From: Hyphomonadaceae bacterium
GTDB lineage: Bacteria > Pseudomonadota > Alphaproteobacteria > Caulobacterales > Aquidulcibacteraceae
Assembly: GCA_022841905.1 (NCBI GenBank)
Contig: JALHQO010000005.1
Span: forward strand, 62,001 to 126,000
DNA: 64,000 nt
Direction: 5' to 3'
This document shows, in pieces, positions 27,914 through 37,501 of this stretch; the stretch's first letter is position 1; the number at the start of each line of letters is the position of its first letter. A program made the position numbers and the translations under genes. The notes under the pieces were generated by a model. It searched no databases, was not told where the DNA came from, and was given only the letters and a program-made list of their open reading frames with translations.

Positions 27914-28852
27914 ATGAGCACACCGGTCCTGCCCACCCTGTCGATGCGCGACCGGCGCGCCGATCCGCGCGGCTTCGCCCACGCGATGGGCGAAAGCTAC
28001 GAACGCACCGGCTTTGCCATCGTGCGCGATCACGGGCTCGACGCCGCGCTGATCACGCGCGCGCTTGACGCGACGAAGGCCTTCTTCGCGCTGCCGGACG
28101 CGGTGAAGCGGCGCTATCACGTCGCTGGCGGCGCAGGCCAACGCGGCTACGTGCCGTTCGGCATTGAAGCGGCGAAGGGCGCGGCTGCAGTTGATTTGAA
28201 AGAGTTCTGGCATGTCGGGCGCGAACTGCCCGAGGGCCACCGCTATCGCGCGTACATGCCGCACAATCTGTGGCCCGACGAAACGCCTGCGTTCAAGGCC
28301 GACGTTTATGCGCTTTACGATGCACTCGACCGCTTGGGCCAAGAGCTGCTCGTCTCAATCGCGCAGTTTCTGGATTTACCCGAGAGCTATTTCGCCGACG
28401 CTACGCGCGACGGCAATTCAGTATTGCGCCTGTTGCACTACCCGCCGACGCCGCCGCAAGCAGAGGGCGTGCGGGCCGAGGCGCATGAAGACATCAACAC
28501 GATTACGCTGTTGCTCGGCGCCGAGGAAGCCGGTTTGCAATTGCTAACGCGCGAAGGCGAATGGCTGGACGTCAATCCGCCCGACGGCGCGCTGGTGGTG
28601 AATATTGGCGACATGCTGCAGCGGCTGACCAACGACAAGCTGCGCTCGACCACGCATCGCGTCGTCAATCCAGCACCTGAGCGCGCGCACCTACCGCGCT
28701 ACTCGATCCCGTTCTTCCTGCACTTCGCGCCGGATTTTCTGATCGAGACGCTGCCCAGCTGCATCAGCGCCGACACGCCAAACCGCTATCCCGAGCCCAT
28801 CACGGCGCAGGATTTTCTCTACCAGCGCTTGCGCGAAATACGCTTGGCGTGA
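27914..28852 (+). CDS. 2-oxoglutarate/Fe(II) oxygenase, isopenicillin-N-synthase-like
   Basis: A 312-residue enzyme from ATG 27914 (a TTG at 27905 is possible). N-terminal DIOX_N region (ERTGFAIVRDHGLD...AFFALPDAVKRRY) and catalytic 2OG domain with the Fe ligands HED (AHEDINTITLL) and H (STTHRVVNP), and the 2OG-binding RYS (PRYSIPFFLHF). Such enzymes hydroxylate, cyclise or demethylate small molecules; the substrate cannot be named. It stands alone, convergent with the CHASE4-like kinase with one base between the stop codons. Confidence 0.88.
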   Translation: MSTPVLPTLSMRDRRADPRGFAHAMGESYERTGFAIVRDHGLDAALITRALDATKAFFALPDAVKRRYHVAGGAGQRGYVPFGIEAAKGAAAVDLKEFWHVGRELPEGHRYRAYMPHNLWPDETPAFKADVYALYDALDRLGQELLVSIAQFLDLPESYFADATRDGNSVLRLLHYPPTPPQAEGVRAEAHEDINTITLLLGAEEAGLQLLTREGEWLDVNPPDGALVVNIGDMLQRLTNDKLRSTTHRVVNPAPERAHLPRYSIPFFLHFAPDFLIETLPSCISADTPNRYPEPITAQDFLYQRLREIRLA

Positions 28853-28853
28853 G

Positions 28854-30518
28854 TTAGGCGACGACTTTCAGCGCGCTGCCGGTCGCGGCTGGGAGGTGGA
28901 GGCTGAAGGTCGAGCCCTTGCCGAGTTCGCTGACAACCGTGATGTCGCCGCCCATTTCGCGGGCGAGATCGCGCGAAATCGAAAGACCAAGCCCAGTCCC
29001 GCCGAAGGCTTTGGCAATGGCTGAATTGGCCTGGCCGAACGGGCTGAAGATGCGCTCGAGGTCGCCCTTGGCGATGCCGATGCCCTCGTCAATCACATCA
29101 AACACCACCATGGCGGCGCCCGCGCCCTTCTCCAGCCGCGCCCGCACCGCCACCGCGCCGCCGACTTCCGAGAACTTGATGGCGTTGCCGATCAGGTTCA
29201 ACAGGCACTGACGCATGCGCACATGATCGGCGAAGGCGAAGTCGGCGAGCGCGCTTGACGACGTCGTGAGCTCGACGCCTGCGGCTTTGGCTTGCGGACC
29301 GATCAGCCCGTGCACTTCAGCCAGCACCCCGGCAACCGGAAGCACTTCCGCGAACAGCTTCACGCGGCCAGAATCGAGCCGGGCCTGATCGATGATGTCG
29401 TTGATCAAGTGCCCGAGATGACGCGCGGCGGCGATGATGCGGCCGGCGTCCGTGCGTGTCTCGAGCGAGGCGTTTTCTTCTTGAATCATTTCGGCATAGC
29501 CGATGACGGCGTTCAGCGGCGTACGCAGTTCTTGGCCGACGCGCGTCAAGAATTCCGATTTGGCAGTGTTGGCGTCGAGCGCGGCGCGTGCATCGGCGAC
29601 AATGCGCATGTGGCGCGCCACCAATAAGCGCGCGATCAAAAGAGCGAGACCGCCGACGCAGAGCAGCCCAATGATCACGGGCCAGATTTGATGATTGAAA
29701 GCAGCGGCGCCCGGATGGAGGTGACGCCATTGCAGGACGCCGACTTCAGCGCCATCGGCCGCGGTGATCGGCGCGCTGATGCTGTCTTCGCCAAGCGGCG
29801 ACGGACGCGCCGACAACGTCATATCGGCCAGATCAAGCGCGGCGCCAGTCGCCGTGACTTCCGCGGGCGTCATCACATCGATCAGCGCGAGATAATCTCG
29901 GGGTGCAGTGTTGGCGATGCGGACAGCGTTGTCCTCTTCCGTGATCGGCGCGACCGAGACGATGAAGACGTGCTCGCCCGCGCGCGCGAAAGTGCGGGTC
30001 ACGGTGGCGGCTGGCGATGCAGCCCCCGCGAGCTGGCGCAGGCCGGGCGTGACGCGTGCTGCATCCACGGCGGCAGGGCGAATGGACGGGCCCAGCGCTG
30101 CAACATCGTCGGCGAACCAGGAATAACGAATGCTGCCGTCGGCGCGAAACACGATCATCCCGTCGGCTACGCTGGAATAGAGGTTTCCTTCGGCCCAGTC
30201 GGGATCCCAATCGTCGCTGATCGCCCGATAGGCCTGGTCCCAATTGGCGTAATCCAGCGCAACACTTTGGAGCGCCAAGCCGCGCCCATCGAGCGCGCTG
30301 TCAACGAGGCGGCGGGATGACGCGGCATAGCCGCGATCGGCTTCAGCCGCAAAGCCTGCGAGCGTCGCCACCGCCAGCATGATGACGACGAACATCAAGC
30401 CAAGAATCGGCACGCCGACGCTGATCCATGCGCCACGCGCGCCGTCATCGCTGACTGTGCTGATTTCGTCTCGCATTCGGGGCCGCGCCTTTGAACCCGC
30501 GAGGGTTAACACGGACAT
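28854..30518 (-). CDS. CHASE4-like sensor kinase lacking the phospho-acceptor His
   Basis: A 554-residue membrane protein. Helix 1 (about 31-55), a periplasmic CHASE4-like domain (ALDYANWDQAYRAISD...NLYSSVADGMIVFRADGSI), helix 2 (about 279-301), then HisKA and HATPase. The H-box reads [16 protein letters not shown], with Q329 where His should be (codon CAA, read directly). N-box LLNLIGNAIKF, G1 DEGIGI and G2 GGTGLGL remain. So ATP binding looks possible but autophosphorylation on His does not. It may act as a pseudokinase partner of another HisKA kinase. Start could also be the internal ATG at 30476. Confidence 0.88.
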   Translation of the reverse strand: MSVLTLAGSKARPRMRDEISTVSDDGARGAWISVGVPILGLMFVVIMLAVATLAGFAAEADRGYAASSRRLVDSALDGRGLALQSVALDYANWDQAYRAISDDWDPDWAEGNLYSSVADGMIVFRADGSIRYSWFADDVAALGPSIRPAAVDAARVTPGLRQLAGAASPAATVTRTFARAGEHVFIVSVAPITEEDNAVRIANTAPRDYLALIDVMTPAEVTATGAALDLADMTLSARPSPLGEDSISAPITAADGAEVGVLQWRHLHPGAAAFNHQIWPVIIGLLCVGGLALLIARLLVARHMRIVADARAALDANTAKSEFLTRVGQELRTPLNAVIGYAEMIQEENASLETRTDAGRIIAAARHLGHLINDIIDQARLDSGRVKLFAEVLPVAGVLAEVHGLIGPQAKAAGVELTTSSSALADFAFADHVRMRQCLLNLIGNAIKFSEVGGAVAVRARLEKGAGAAMVVFDVIDEGIGIAKGDLERIFSPFGQANSAIAKAFGGTGLGLSISRDLAREMGGDITVVSELGKGSTFSLHLPAATGSALKVVA

Positions 30519-30560
30519 ACTTGCCGAAAGCTTGCGAGAACTGCGCTTAACAGAGCTTAA

Positions 30561-31553
30561 CTAAGCATCGAGCAATGATCGCAAGAACGCCCCGTCCGAC
30601 CATACGTCCGCCCCGCGGTCGCGTCGGCGCAACGCGCGCAGAATACCCAAAGCCTGGCGCGCCACCACGAGATCGAGATCGCGGATGATGTAGAGGCGCT
30701 GGTCGCCTGCGCCGGCTGCCATGGAGATCGGTCCAAAGCGGCGCGCGAGCGACGGATCGACATCCACTGTTTGGGTACGCCCCGGCGCGACGAGACCGTC
30801 GCGCAAGAGCCACCAGGAAAGCCCGTAGCCGGGATTGGCGCGCGAGGGCTCGAAGCACGCGGCGAGCGCATCACGATCAAGCCGCCCTTCCCCGTCGCGC
30901 AGAACAAAATGGCCAAACCGCGCCCAATCGCGCGCGGTGAGGCCGGCGCCGGAGGGCATGTGCGGATTGCCGTCATTGCCGCGCCGCCAGTGGGTGGGTG
31001 TGATCGCAAGCGGATCGAAGACGTGCCGCTGCAGATACGCGAGCGGGTCGCCATCGATCTTGCGGCGCATGATTTCGCCGAAGATTTGAAACGGCGTCGG
31101 GCCGTAGGCGAAGCGTTCGCCCGGCGCGGTCGTGGCAGTTTGTGCGACGGCGTCAGCATAAGCGGGCGGACGTGCGATCGGGCCGCCTTCGATGCCGCTG
31201 GTGAGCGACAAGAGATGCCTGAGCGTGATGCGGCGGCGTTCATCGTTGCGCCATTCGGTGAGCGTCTCAGCGCAACGTTCATCCCAGGAGCGGATAAGCC
31301 GATCTTGGATGGCGGCGGCGGCCATGATGCCGGCGAAGCTTTTAGTGCCACTGGCCAACTCCCAACCGCGCGCGGGACCGCCTTCGTTTGGATAGTCCTC
31401 GAACACCAAGGCGCCCGCGCGCAGGACGACCAGCGAGACGCCGCGGCGCTGGGAGGAGTACGCGGCGGCGGCGGCATAGTTGAGCGTCTGCGCGCGGGCG
31501 GGCGCGGCGAGGCAGGCCGCGGCGGTGGCAGTGAGGAAGGAGCGTCGGTTCAT
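30561..31553 (-). CDS. Beta-lactamase-family serine hydrolase with Tat-like signal
   Basis: A 330-residue exported hydrolase from ATG 31553: twin-arginine-type signal NRRSFLTATAAACLAAPARAQ. The catalytic SxxK is S68-K71 (SGTKSF) and the second motif is YGPTPFQ. The fold is that of class C beta-lactamases and CubicO esterases; such proteins often cleave esters or D-amino peptides, so resistance is not implied. A longer form starts at 31595, overlapping the SDR stop by ATGA, so coupling to the SDR is possible. A long −1 frame over the same region was rejected as a shadow. Confidence 0.82.
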   Translation of the reverse strand: MNRRSFLTATAAACLAAPARAQTLNYAAAAAYSSQRRGVSLVVLRAGALVFEDYPNEGGPARGWELASGTKSFAGIMAAAAIQDRLIRSWDERCAETLTEWRNDERRRITLRHLLSLTSGIEGGPIARPPAYADAVAQTATTAPGERFAYGPTPFQIFGEIMRRKIDGDPLAYLQRHVFDPLAITPTHWRRGNDGNPHMPSGAGLTARDWARFGHFVLRDGEGRLDRDALAACFEPSRANPGYGLSWWLLRDGLVAPGRTQTVDVDPSLARRFGPISMAAGAGDQRLYIIRDLDLVVARQALGILRALRRRDRGADVWSDGAFLRSLLDA

Positions 31554-31591
31554 GATGAGCCTTGAACGCGCGGCGCGCCGCGTTCCGTCGC

Positions 31592-32557
31592 TCATGCCGC
31601 GTCGAAACGCACGCCGGTCATGCGCTCGCTGAGCGCCCAGAGTTTATCGGCCAGCGCCGGATCGGTCGCCCAGGGGCGCACGCCGGAAAAGCCCTTGTCG
31701 TCCCCCGGGACGGCGACAGCGATGTCGCAATCCTCGCAATAGACGCCGCCCATGCCGTCGAGCTGCGCATTGGTCGCGCACCAGACGCTGGTCGCCGCAC
31801 CCTGGCTCGGCGTCTTGAAGCGCTCGTTGACGACGCCGTTTTCATCGATCCAGCCCATGGCGCGCTGTTCTTCTTCCGGCATGTAGCGCTGGAGGTCGGT
31901 CATGATGCCGCCGGGGTGAACGGCGAAGGCGCGGACATTGTGGGCCTGCCCGCGCTGGTCGAGGCCGATGGCGAAAAGCGCGTTCGCGGACTTGGCGCGG
32001 CCGTAGGCGATCCACTTATTGTATTCGGTACGCTCGAAATTGGGATCATCGAGATCAGGAGGGCTGATGCGGTGGCCGATCGAGCTCAGCGCCACCACGC
32101 GCGCGCCATTCGCGGCTTTGAGCGCAGGCCAGAGACGCACGCTGAGTTGGAAGTGGCCGAGATGATTGGTGGCGAATTGCGCTTCGTAACCGCGCGCGTC
32201 ACGCATCAAAGGCGAGGCCATGATAGCGGCGTTGTTGATCAGGATGTCGAGTTTTTTGGTGCGCGAGAGAAAGCCGCCCGCAAAGACGTCGATGCTGGCC
32301 GGGTCGGCGAGATCGAGCGCGGCTTGTTCGACATTGGGAATATCGACGAGCGCCTTTTGCGCCTTCTCCGGCGTCCGCGCCGGCACGATGACGATGGCGC
32401 CAGCGGCAGCGAGCGCTTTGGTGGTTTCGAGGCCCAAGCCGGAATAGCCGCCGGTGACGATCGCGACTTTGCCGGAGAGATCGCGTCCGCCGGTTGCGTC
32501 GCGCGCTTCGGTGCGCATGCCGTAGCCGGAGTTGATGGGCTTTTGCTCGGTCGCCAT
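31592..32557 (-). CDS. Short-chain dehydrogenase/reductase
   Basis: A 321-residue NAD(P)-dependent oxidoreductase: cofactor motif TGGYSGLG, NNAAIMA, catalytic Ser in ALSSIGH and YxxxK in AYGRAKSA. Length and C-terminal extension match the retinol-dehydrogenase-like SDR group (RDH11-15/WWOX type). Substrate unknown. It overlaps the hydrolase gene by the ATGA at 31592-31595 and is probably co-transcribed with it. Confidence 0.9.
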   Translation of the reverse strand: MATEQKPINSGYGMRTEARDATGGRDLSGKVAIVTGGYSGLGLETTKALAAAGAIVIVPARTPEKAQKALVDIPNVEQAALDLADPASIDVFAGGFLSRTKKLDILINNAAIMASPLMRDARGYEAQFATNHLGHFQLSVRLWPALKAANGARVVALSSIGHRISPPDLDDPNFERTEYNKWIAYGRAKSANALFAIGLDQRGQAHNVRAFAVHPGGIMTDLQRYMPEEEQRAMGWIDENGVVNERFKTPSQGAATSVWCATNAQLDGMGGVYCEDCDIAVAVPGDDKGFSGVRPWATDPALADKLWALSERMTGVRFDAA

Positions 32558-32600
32558 GCGCGTCTCCTAATGTGAGAGCGCATAGCAAGTCCGCAGCGTG

Positions 32601-33776
32601 TCACGCCACCGCTTTTTGACGGAGGCTCAACTTGCCGGAGAGCGGACGGTTCGGCAGCCGCAGCGTGAAGGTCGCGCCCTCGCCGAGCGCGCTCTCAGCC
32701 ACGACATCGCCGCCCATGGCTTGCGCGAGTTGGCGCGTGATCGCGAGGCCAAGGCCGGTGCCGCCATATTGACGCGCGATGCCGTGCTCGGCCTGCGCGA
32801 ACGGCTGGAACAGACGGCTCATCTGCTCTGGCGAAATACCGATGCCGGTGTCGCGCACGCTGATCAAAAACTCCGACGCGCCCGCGCGCCACTCGCGTTT
32901 GAGGCTAACCTCCACCACCCCGCCCTTGGCGAACTTGCAGGCGTTCGACACGAGATTGAGCACGCATTGGCGCAGCTTCAGCGCATCGCTGATCGTGGAG
33001 AAAGACGGCGGCGGCGCCGCCCAGCGCAAAGTCGTCCCGTCTTTGGCCGCCATCAACGCCAGCGCTTCCATCACCTCAGAGACAACAACGGCAGGCGAGA
33101 CGGCTTCGTCATGCAACATCATGCGCCCGGCGCCGAGTTTGGACAGATCGAGAATGTCGTTGACGAGGCCCCGCAGAGGCCGGCCCGCCGCGAGGATGCG
33201 GTCGAGGTCGCGAGCGGCAGACTCGTCAGTGGTTTCTTCCCGCAGCAATTCCGAATAGCCAATAATGGCGTTGAGCGGGGTACGCAGTTCGTGGCTCATA
33301 TTGGCGACGAACGCGGATTTGGACGCGCTGGCGCTGAGCGCGGCATCGCGGGCGGTGATGAGATCCTCGATCAAGCGCGCGCGCTCGTCGCTGGCTTTGC
33401 GGCGCTCGGTGATGTCGAGACAGGTGGCCAGAACGCCGATAATCTCGCCGGCGCTGTCGCGCAGCGGATGTTTGCTGGCTTCAACCCAAACCGTCTCGCC
33501 ATTGGCGAGCACGGCGGGCCGCTCCACCGACATCGAGGCGACGCCGGCATTCATCACTTCAATATCGTCGGCGCGAAACGTCTCGGCCTGTTCGGTGGTG
33601 CAAAAATCGAAATCGGTTTTGCCAACGATCTCGCGCGGATCGTTTAGGCCAACTTCCTGCGCGAACAGTTGATTGCAGCCCAGATAGCGCCCGTCGCGAT
33701 CCTTCCAGAACACGCGCACGGGCATGGCGTCGAGCACCAGCGACAACATCAAATCGGAAGAGGCGGAGTTCCGCAT
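32601..33776 (-). CDS. Cytoplasmic PAS-HisKA histidine kinase
   Basis: A 391-residue kinase from ATG 33776 (GTG 33794 would add six residues). One PAS domain (about 10-125: [18 protein letters not shown]...DITERRK), HisKA with H162 in [21 protein letters not shown]-box [12 protein letters not shown]1 DTGIGI, G2 GGTGLGL. No membrane helix or receiver. All catalytic motifs are intact, in contrast to the kinase at 28854. No response regulator is adjacent, so it is an orphan; a Caulobacter-style phosphorelay partner is likely elsewhere. Confidence 0.9.
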   Translation of the reverse strand: MRNSASSDLMLSLVLDAMPVRVFWKDRDGRYLGCNQLFAQEVGLNDPREIVGKTDFDFCTTEQAETFRADDIEVMNAGVASMSVERPAVLANGETVWVEASKHPLRDSAGEIIGVLATCLDITERRKASDERARLIEDLITARDAALSASASKSAFVANMSHELRTPLNAIIGYSELLREETTDESAARDLDRILAAGRPLRGLVNDILDLSKLGAGRMMLHDEAVSPAVVVSEVMEALALMAAKDGTTLRWAAPPPSFSTISDALKLRQCVLNLVSNACKFAKGGVVEVSLKREWRAGASEFLISVRDTGIGISPEQMSRLFQPFAQAEHGIARQYGGTGLGLAITRQLAQAMGGDVVAESALGEGATFTLRLPNRPLSGKLSLRQKAVA

Positions 33777-33917
33777 GCAGGGAACCAGGCTCACATGGAG
33801 CGCAGTGTGCGCGCACGTGGCTTACACTCCGCTAACGCCACTGCATGTGCGCGTAGCCAAAACGGCCTATGCCGTCGGGCAGAATGTTCCCGCGACGCAC
33901 GCGCGTAACCACGTTGG

Positions 33918-35108
33918 CTATGGCGCGACAGGCTTCACGGCTGCGGCCGCTTGCTTGGCGCGCGCGCGCGCTTCGGTGGTGTCGGCGCCGCGCGCGAGAG
34001 CGACACCCATGCGGCGTTTGGCGAAGCTCTCGGGTTTGCCGAAGAGGCGGATCTCGGTGTCGGGGATGGCGAGCGCATCGGCGACGCCGTCGAACGCCAT
34101 GCCTTGCGCCTCCATGCCGCCATAGATGACGGCGCTGGCGCCAGGTGCGCGGAGACTCGTATCGACAGGCAGACCGAGGATGGCGCGGGCGTGCAGCGCG
34201 AATTCGCTTTGGTTTTGGGAAACGAGCGTGACGAGGCCGGTGTCGTGAGGGCGTGGGCTAACTTCGCTGAACCAGACGTCGTCGCCTTTGACGAAGAGCT
34301 CGACGCCAAAAATGCCGTAGCCGCCGAGCGCTTCAGTGACCTTGTCGGCGACGTCGCGCGCACGTTCCAGCGCTTTCGCACTCATCTGTTGCGGCTGCCA
34401 GCTTTCGACGTAATCGCCATCAACTTGCACGTGCCCGATCGGTTCGCAGAAATGCGTGCCGCTCGCCGCGCGAACGGTGAGCAGTGTGATTTCGAAATCG
34501 AACATCACCTGCCCTTCGACGATGACGCGCGGCTGCTTCACCCGGCCCGCGCTCATGGCATAATCCCAGGCGGGCGCGACATCGGCTTGGACCTTGAGCC
34601 GGCTCTGGCCCTTGCCGGATGACGACATCACCGGCTTCACGAAATTCGGAAAGCCGATTTTATCGGCGGCGGCATGCAGTTCTTCTAGCGACGACGCGAA
34701 GGCGTAAGGCGATGTCGGCAACTTCAGCTCTTCGGCGGCGAGCACGCGGATGCGCTCGCGATTCATGGTGGTGTGCGCGGCGTTGGCTGTGGGGATCACG
34801 GTGGCGAGGCCATCGGCTTCGATGCGGACCAACTCATCGGTGGCGATGGCTTCGATCTCGGGCACGATGATGTGCGGCCGCTCGCACTCCACCAGTTCGC
34901 GCAGCGCTTTCGCGTCAGTCATGTCGACGACGTAGAAATGGTGCGCAACCTGCTGAGCCGGCGCGTTCATGTAGCGATCAACGACGGTTGTCTCGACGCC
35001 CAAGCGCTGCAGCTCGATGACGACCTCCTTGCCAAGCTCGCCGCCGCCAAGAAACATGACGCGGATGGCGGAAGGTGAGAGCGGGGTGCCGATGCGGGTG
35101 TTGGTCAT
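33918..35108 (-). CDS. purT: Formate-dependent GAR transformylase PurT
   Basis: A 396-residue ATP-grasp enzyme. N-terminal [30 protein letters not shown] is typical of PurT, as are [25 protein letters not shown] and [18 protein letters not shown]. It converts GAR to formyl-GAR using formate and ATP in purine synthesis, an alternative to PurN. Full length and single-copy in the window. No purine neighbours. Confidence 0.96.
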   Translation of the reverse strand: MTNTRIGTPLSPSAIRVMFLGGGELGKEVVIELQRLGVETTVVDRYMNAPAQQVAHHFYVVDMTDAKALRELVECERPHIIVPEIEAIATDELVRIEADGLATVIPTANAAHTTMNRERIRVLAAEELKLPTSPYAFASSLEELHAAADKIGFPNFVKPVMSSSGKGQSRLKVQADVAPAWDYAMSAGRVKQPRVIVEGQVMFDFEITLLTVRAASGTHFCEPIGHVQVDGDYVESWQPQQMSAKALERARDVADKVTEALGGYGIFGVELFVKGDDVWFSEVSPRPHDTGLVTLVSQNQSEFALHARAILGLPVDTSLRAPGASAVIYGGMEAQGMAFDGVADALAIPDTEIRLFGKPESFAKRRMGVALARGADTTEARARAKQAAAAVKPVAP

Positions 35109-35151
35109 GATCGCTTCTTAGCGGCCTCGGCGACGGCCCGCCAGCGCCCGA

Positions 35152-36393
35152 TCAGGCAACGTTCGCGGCGGTGTTGCGCACAGCAAAGAGACGTAGTGCC
35201 GCCTCCAGCGCCATCGGCCGGCCCAAGAAATAGCCTTGCGCTTTTTCAACGCCCAGCGCTTGAAGCGTGGCAAGTTCAGCGGCGGTCTCGACGCCTTCGG
35301 CGATGATGCGGCTACCGGTTTCGCGGGCAAAGCTGATGAGCGCCGCAGCAAGCGCTTTGCGAGCCGGATCGATGCAGATGTTGCGGGTCAAGCTCATGTC
35401 GAGTTTGATGAGGTCGGGCTCCAGCGCCAAGATGTGGCGCAGGCTAGAATAGCCGGCGCCGGCGTCATCGATGGCGACACTCACGCCACGATCGCGCAGC
35501 GGCTTCAGCGCGGCGCGCAGTGCGTCGTAGTCCGCCACTGTCGCGTGTTCGGTGATTTCGAGAACCAGGCGGTAGCCGGGCAGATCGCGCATCAGTGTGG
35601 CCAATCCTCCGCTCAGGATTGTCTCCGGTGAGGCGTTGACGGCGAGGTAGATGCTCTCGGGAAAGTGCGGCAGTGCGCTCAACGCCTTGTCGATGGCGGC
35701 GAGTTCGAGCGCTACGCCAAGGCCGACATCGGCGGCTTCCGCAAACCAGCCATCGGGCGCGCCGGACTGGAAGCGCGATAAGCATTCCATGCCGATCGGG
35801 TGGCCGCTGGCGATATCGACGATCGGCTGATAGGCGATGGAGAACAACTGATCGCCCATGACCGCGTTGATCCGCGAGCGCGCCTCCGTCATGACTCTCT
35901 TGGCTTCAACTTCGCGATTGATCTCGAACGACGCCAATTCCGCGAAGGCGCGCATCATGCCGAGATCGCGCTCGTGCAAGGTTTCGTCTGGCGCGAAGCC
36001 CAGGCAGCAGAACATGCCGTACTCGCTTCCATCAGCCAGACGCACAGGCACGCTCATGTGACGTCCAATCGATATGGCGCCAGTGATCGGCATCGAAGCG
36101 GCGAGCGGCTCTGCCGCGGTGTTGCGCATCAGCGCCGGCAGCCGCCCGGCGAGAATGTCGCGGCAATAGGTGTCGTTCAGCGAGTGAGCGTCACCGACCT
36201 TGGCCAACGCCTCCTGGCCCGGCGCATCGACCTCGCGCAAGATCATCTCATCGCCAACGAATTGCGAAATGTAGGCGATATCCATTCCAAGGTGCGCGCG
36301 CATAGCCGCAAGCGCTCTTTGCACCACGGACGCGTCTTCACCGCGCTCACCGCCAGCGAGACTATCGAACAGCGCGACTTCAGTCCGCGACAT
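35152..36393 (-). CDS. GAF-EAL c-di-GMP phosphodiesterase
   Basis: A 413-residue soluble protein. GAF-type sensor (about 20-165) with VDAPGQEALAKVGDAHSLNDTYCRDILAGRLP, then an EAL domain (about 180-400). The EAL triplet reads ECL; the other catalytic positions (LAVNAS, LEITEH, IDD, LIKLD, AEGVE, KAQGY) are present, while the loop usually DDFGTG is DDAGAG. It probably hydrolyses c-di-GMP under control of a GAF ligand. It stands alone. Confidence 0.9.
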   Translation of the reverse strand: MSRTEVALFDSLAGGERGEDASVVQRALAAMRAHLGMDIAYISQFVGDEMILREVDAPGQEALAKVGDAHSLNDTYCRDILAGRLPALMRNTAAEPLAASMPITGAISIGRHMSVPVRLADGSEYGMFCCLGFAPDETLHERDLGMMRAFAELASFEINREVEAKRVMTEARSRINAVMGDQLFSIAYQPIVDIASGHPIGMECLSRFQSGAPDGWFAEAADVGLGVALELAAIDKALSALPHFPESIYLAVNASPETILSGGLATLMRDLPGYRLVLEITEHATVADYDALRAALKPLRDRGVSVAIDDAGAGYSSLRHILALEPDLIKLDMSLTRNICIDPARKALAAALISFARETGSRIIAEGVETAAELATLQALGVEKAQGYFLGRPMALEAALRLFAVRNTAANVA

Positions 36394-36437
36394 GCAAGCA
36401 CCCCGGTTTATCGTCGAGGTGGTGTTTCAAAGTTGGG

Positions 36438-37433
36438 TTAAGATTTCTTAGCCGACGGGGATTCTAACAACGCCCGCACGCTCTCCCCCGCCGCCTCAAT
36501 CGGATGCACCGCCGCGGCTTCGCGCAGCCGCGCTAAATTCGGCGCCCCCGCGCGATGTTCCGCCATCCAAGCTTCCGCGAACTTGCCGCTTTGCACGTCG
36601 GCCATCACGGCGCGCATCGCGTCTTTGACGCGCGCGTCGATGATGCGGGGGCCGGTAATGTATTCGCCGTATTCAGCGGTGTTGGAGATGGCGAGGTGCA
36701 TACCGGCGATGCCGCGTTCGTGGATGAGGTCGGAGAGCAATTTCACTTCGTGCAGGCAATCGAAATAGGCGAGTTCAGGCGGCGTGCCGGCTTCGACTTG
36801 CACCTCCCATGCGGTGCGAATGAGATGCGTGAGACCGCCACAGAGCACGACTTGTTCGCCGTAAAGATCGCCTTCGGTTTCAATTTTGAAGGTGGAGGCG
36901 ATCATGCCTGCGCGGCCGCAGCCGATGGCGGCGGCGTATGAATAGGCGAGTGCTTCTGCGCCGCCATTGTCTTGCGCAACCGCGACGATGCACGGCAGGC
37001 CGCCGCCCTTCACAAACGCCTCGCGTAGCACTTTGCCGGGCCCCTTCGGCGCGACCATCACGACGTTCACATCGGCGGGTGGTTGGATGAAGCCGTAGTG
37101 ATACGCAAAGCCATGGACGAACATCAGCGTTTGCCCGGCACCCAGATAAGGCGCGATCTCGGCGGCGTAGAGATCCGGCATCACTTCGTCCGGCGCGCAC
37201 ATGACGAGGATATCGGCGGTTTGCGCCGCTTCGGCGACCGTGATCGGCGCAAAGCCATCCGCCCTCGCCTGCTCGGCGCGACGGGCGGCGGCGTGCAGCG
37301 CGACGCGCACATCGACGCCGCTATCGCGCAGGTTCAGCGCGTGCGCGTGGCCCTGCGCGCCATAGCCGATGACGGCGACGCGTTTGGCCTTGATCAGGCC
37401 CTGATCGGCGTCGCGTTCGTAGAGCACGCGCAT
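36438..37433 (-). CDS. ilvC: Ketol-acid reductoisomerase
   Basis: A 331-residue class I KARI, from ATG 37433 with an AGAGGAAA ribosome site; the longer frame to 37625 is spurious. It makes dihydroxy-isovalerate/methylvalerate for Val, Leu and Ile synthesis with NADPH and Mg. Rossmann GYGAQGHAHALNLRDSG and H107 in HGF are seen. Metal ligands are D189 and E193 (DLYGEQ) and D225, E229 in FDCLHE, where the usual sequence is FECLHE, so one Glu ligand is Asp. The ilvIH genes are not adjacent. Overall more divergent than usual KARIs. Confidence 0.92.
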   Translation of the reverse strand: MRVLYERDADQGLIKAKRVAVIGYGAQGHAHALNLRDSGVDVRVALHAAARRAEQARADGFAPITVAEAAQTADILVMCAPDEVMPDLYAAEIAPYLGAGQTLMFVHGFAYHYGFIQPPADVNVVMVAPKGPGKVLREAFVKGGGLPCIVAVAQDNGGAEALAYSYAAAIGCGRAGMIASTFKIETEGDLYGEQVVLCGGLTHLIRTAWEVQVEAGTPPELAYFDCLHEVKLLSDLIHERGIAGMHLAISNTAEYGEYITGPRIIDARVKDAMRAVMADVQSGKFAEAWMAEHRAGAPNLARLREAAAVHPIEAAGESVRALLESPSAKKS

Positions 37434-37501
37434 CGTGATTTTCCTCTGTTCCGCTTGCGTCTCTAGCCCGCGCGCCTCACTTAGGCAAAGAGGAGAGCGA
37501 G

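Noticed and set aside
30547-30560. TTAA-N6-TTAA pair resembling a CtrA site
   Set aside because: The CtrA consensus has a 7-nt spacing (TTAA-N7-TTAA); here it is 6, and the pair lies at the end of another gene, so I do not call it.
30557-31477. Long frame overlapping the beta-lactamase-like gene
   Set aside because: Low-complexity Ser/Arg/Pro content with no motif, whereas the overlapping frame has a Tat signal and SxxK.
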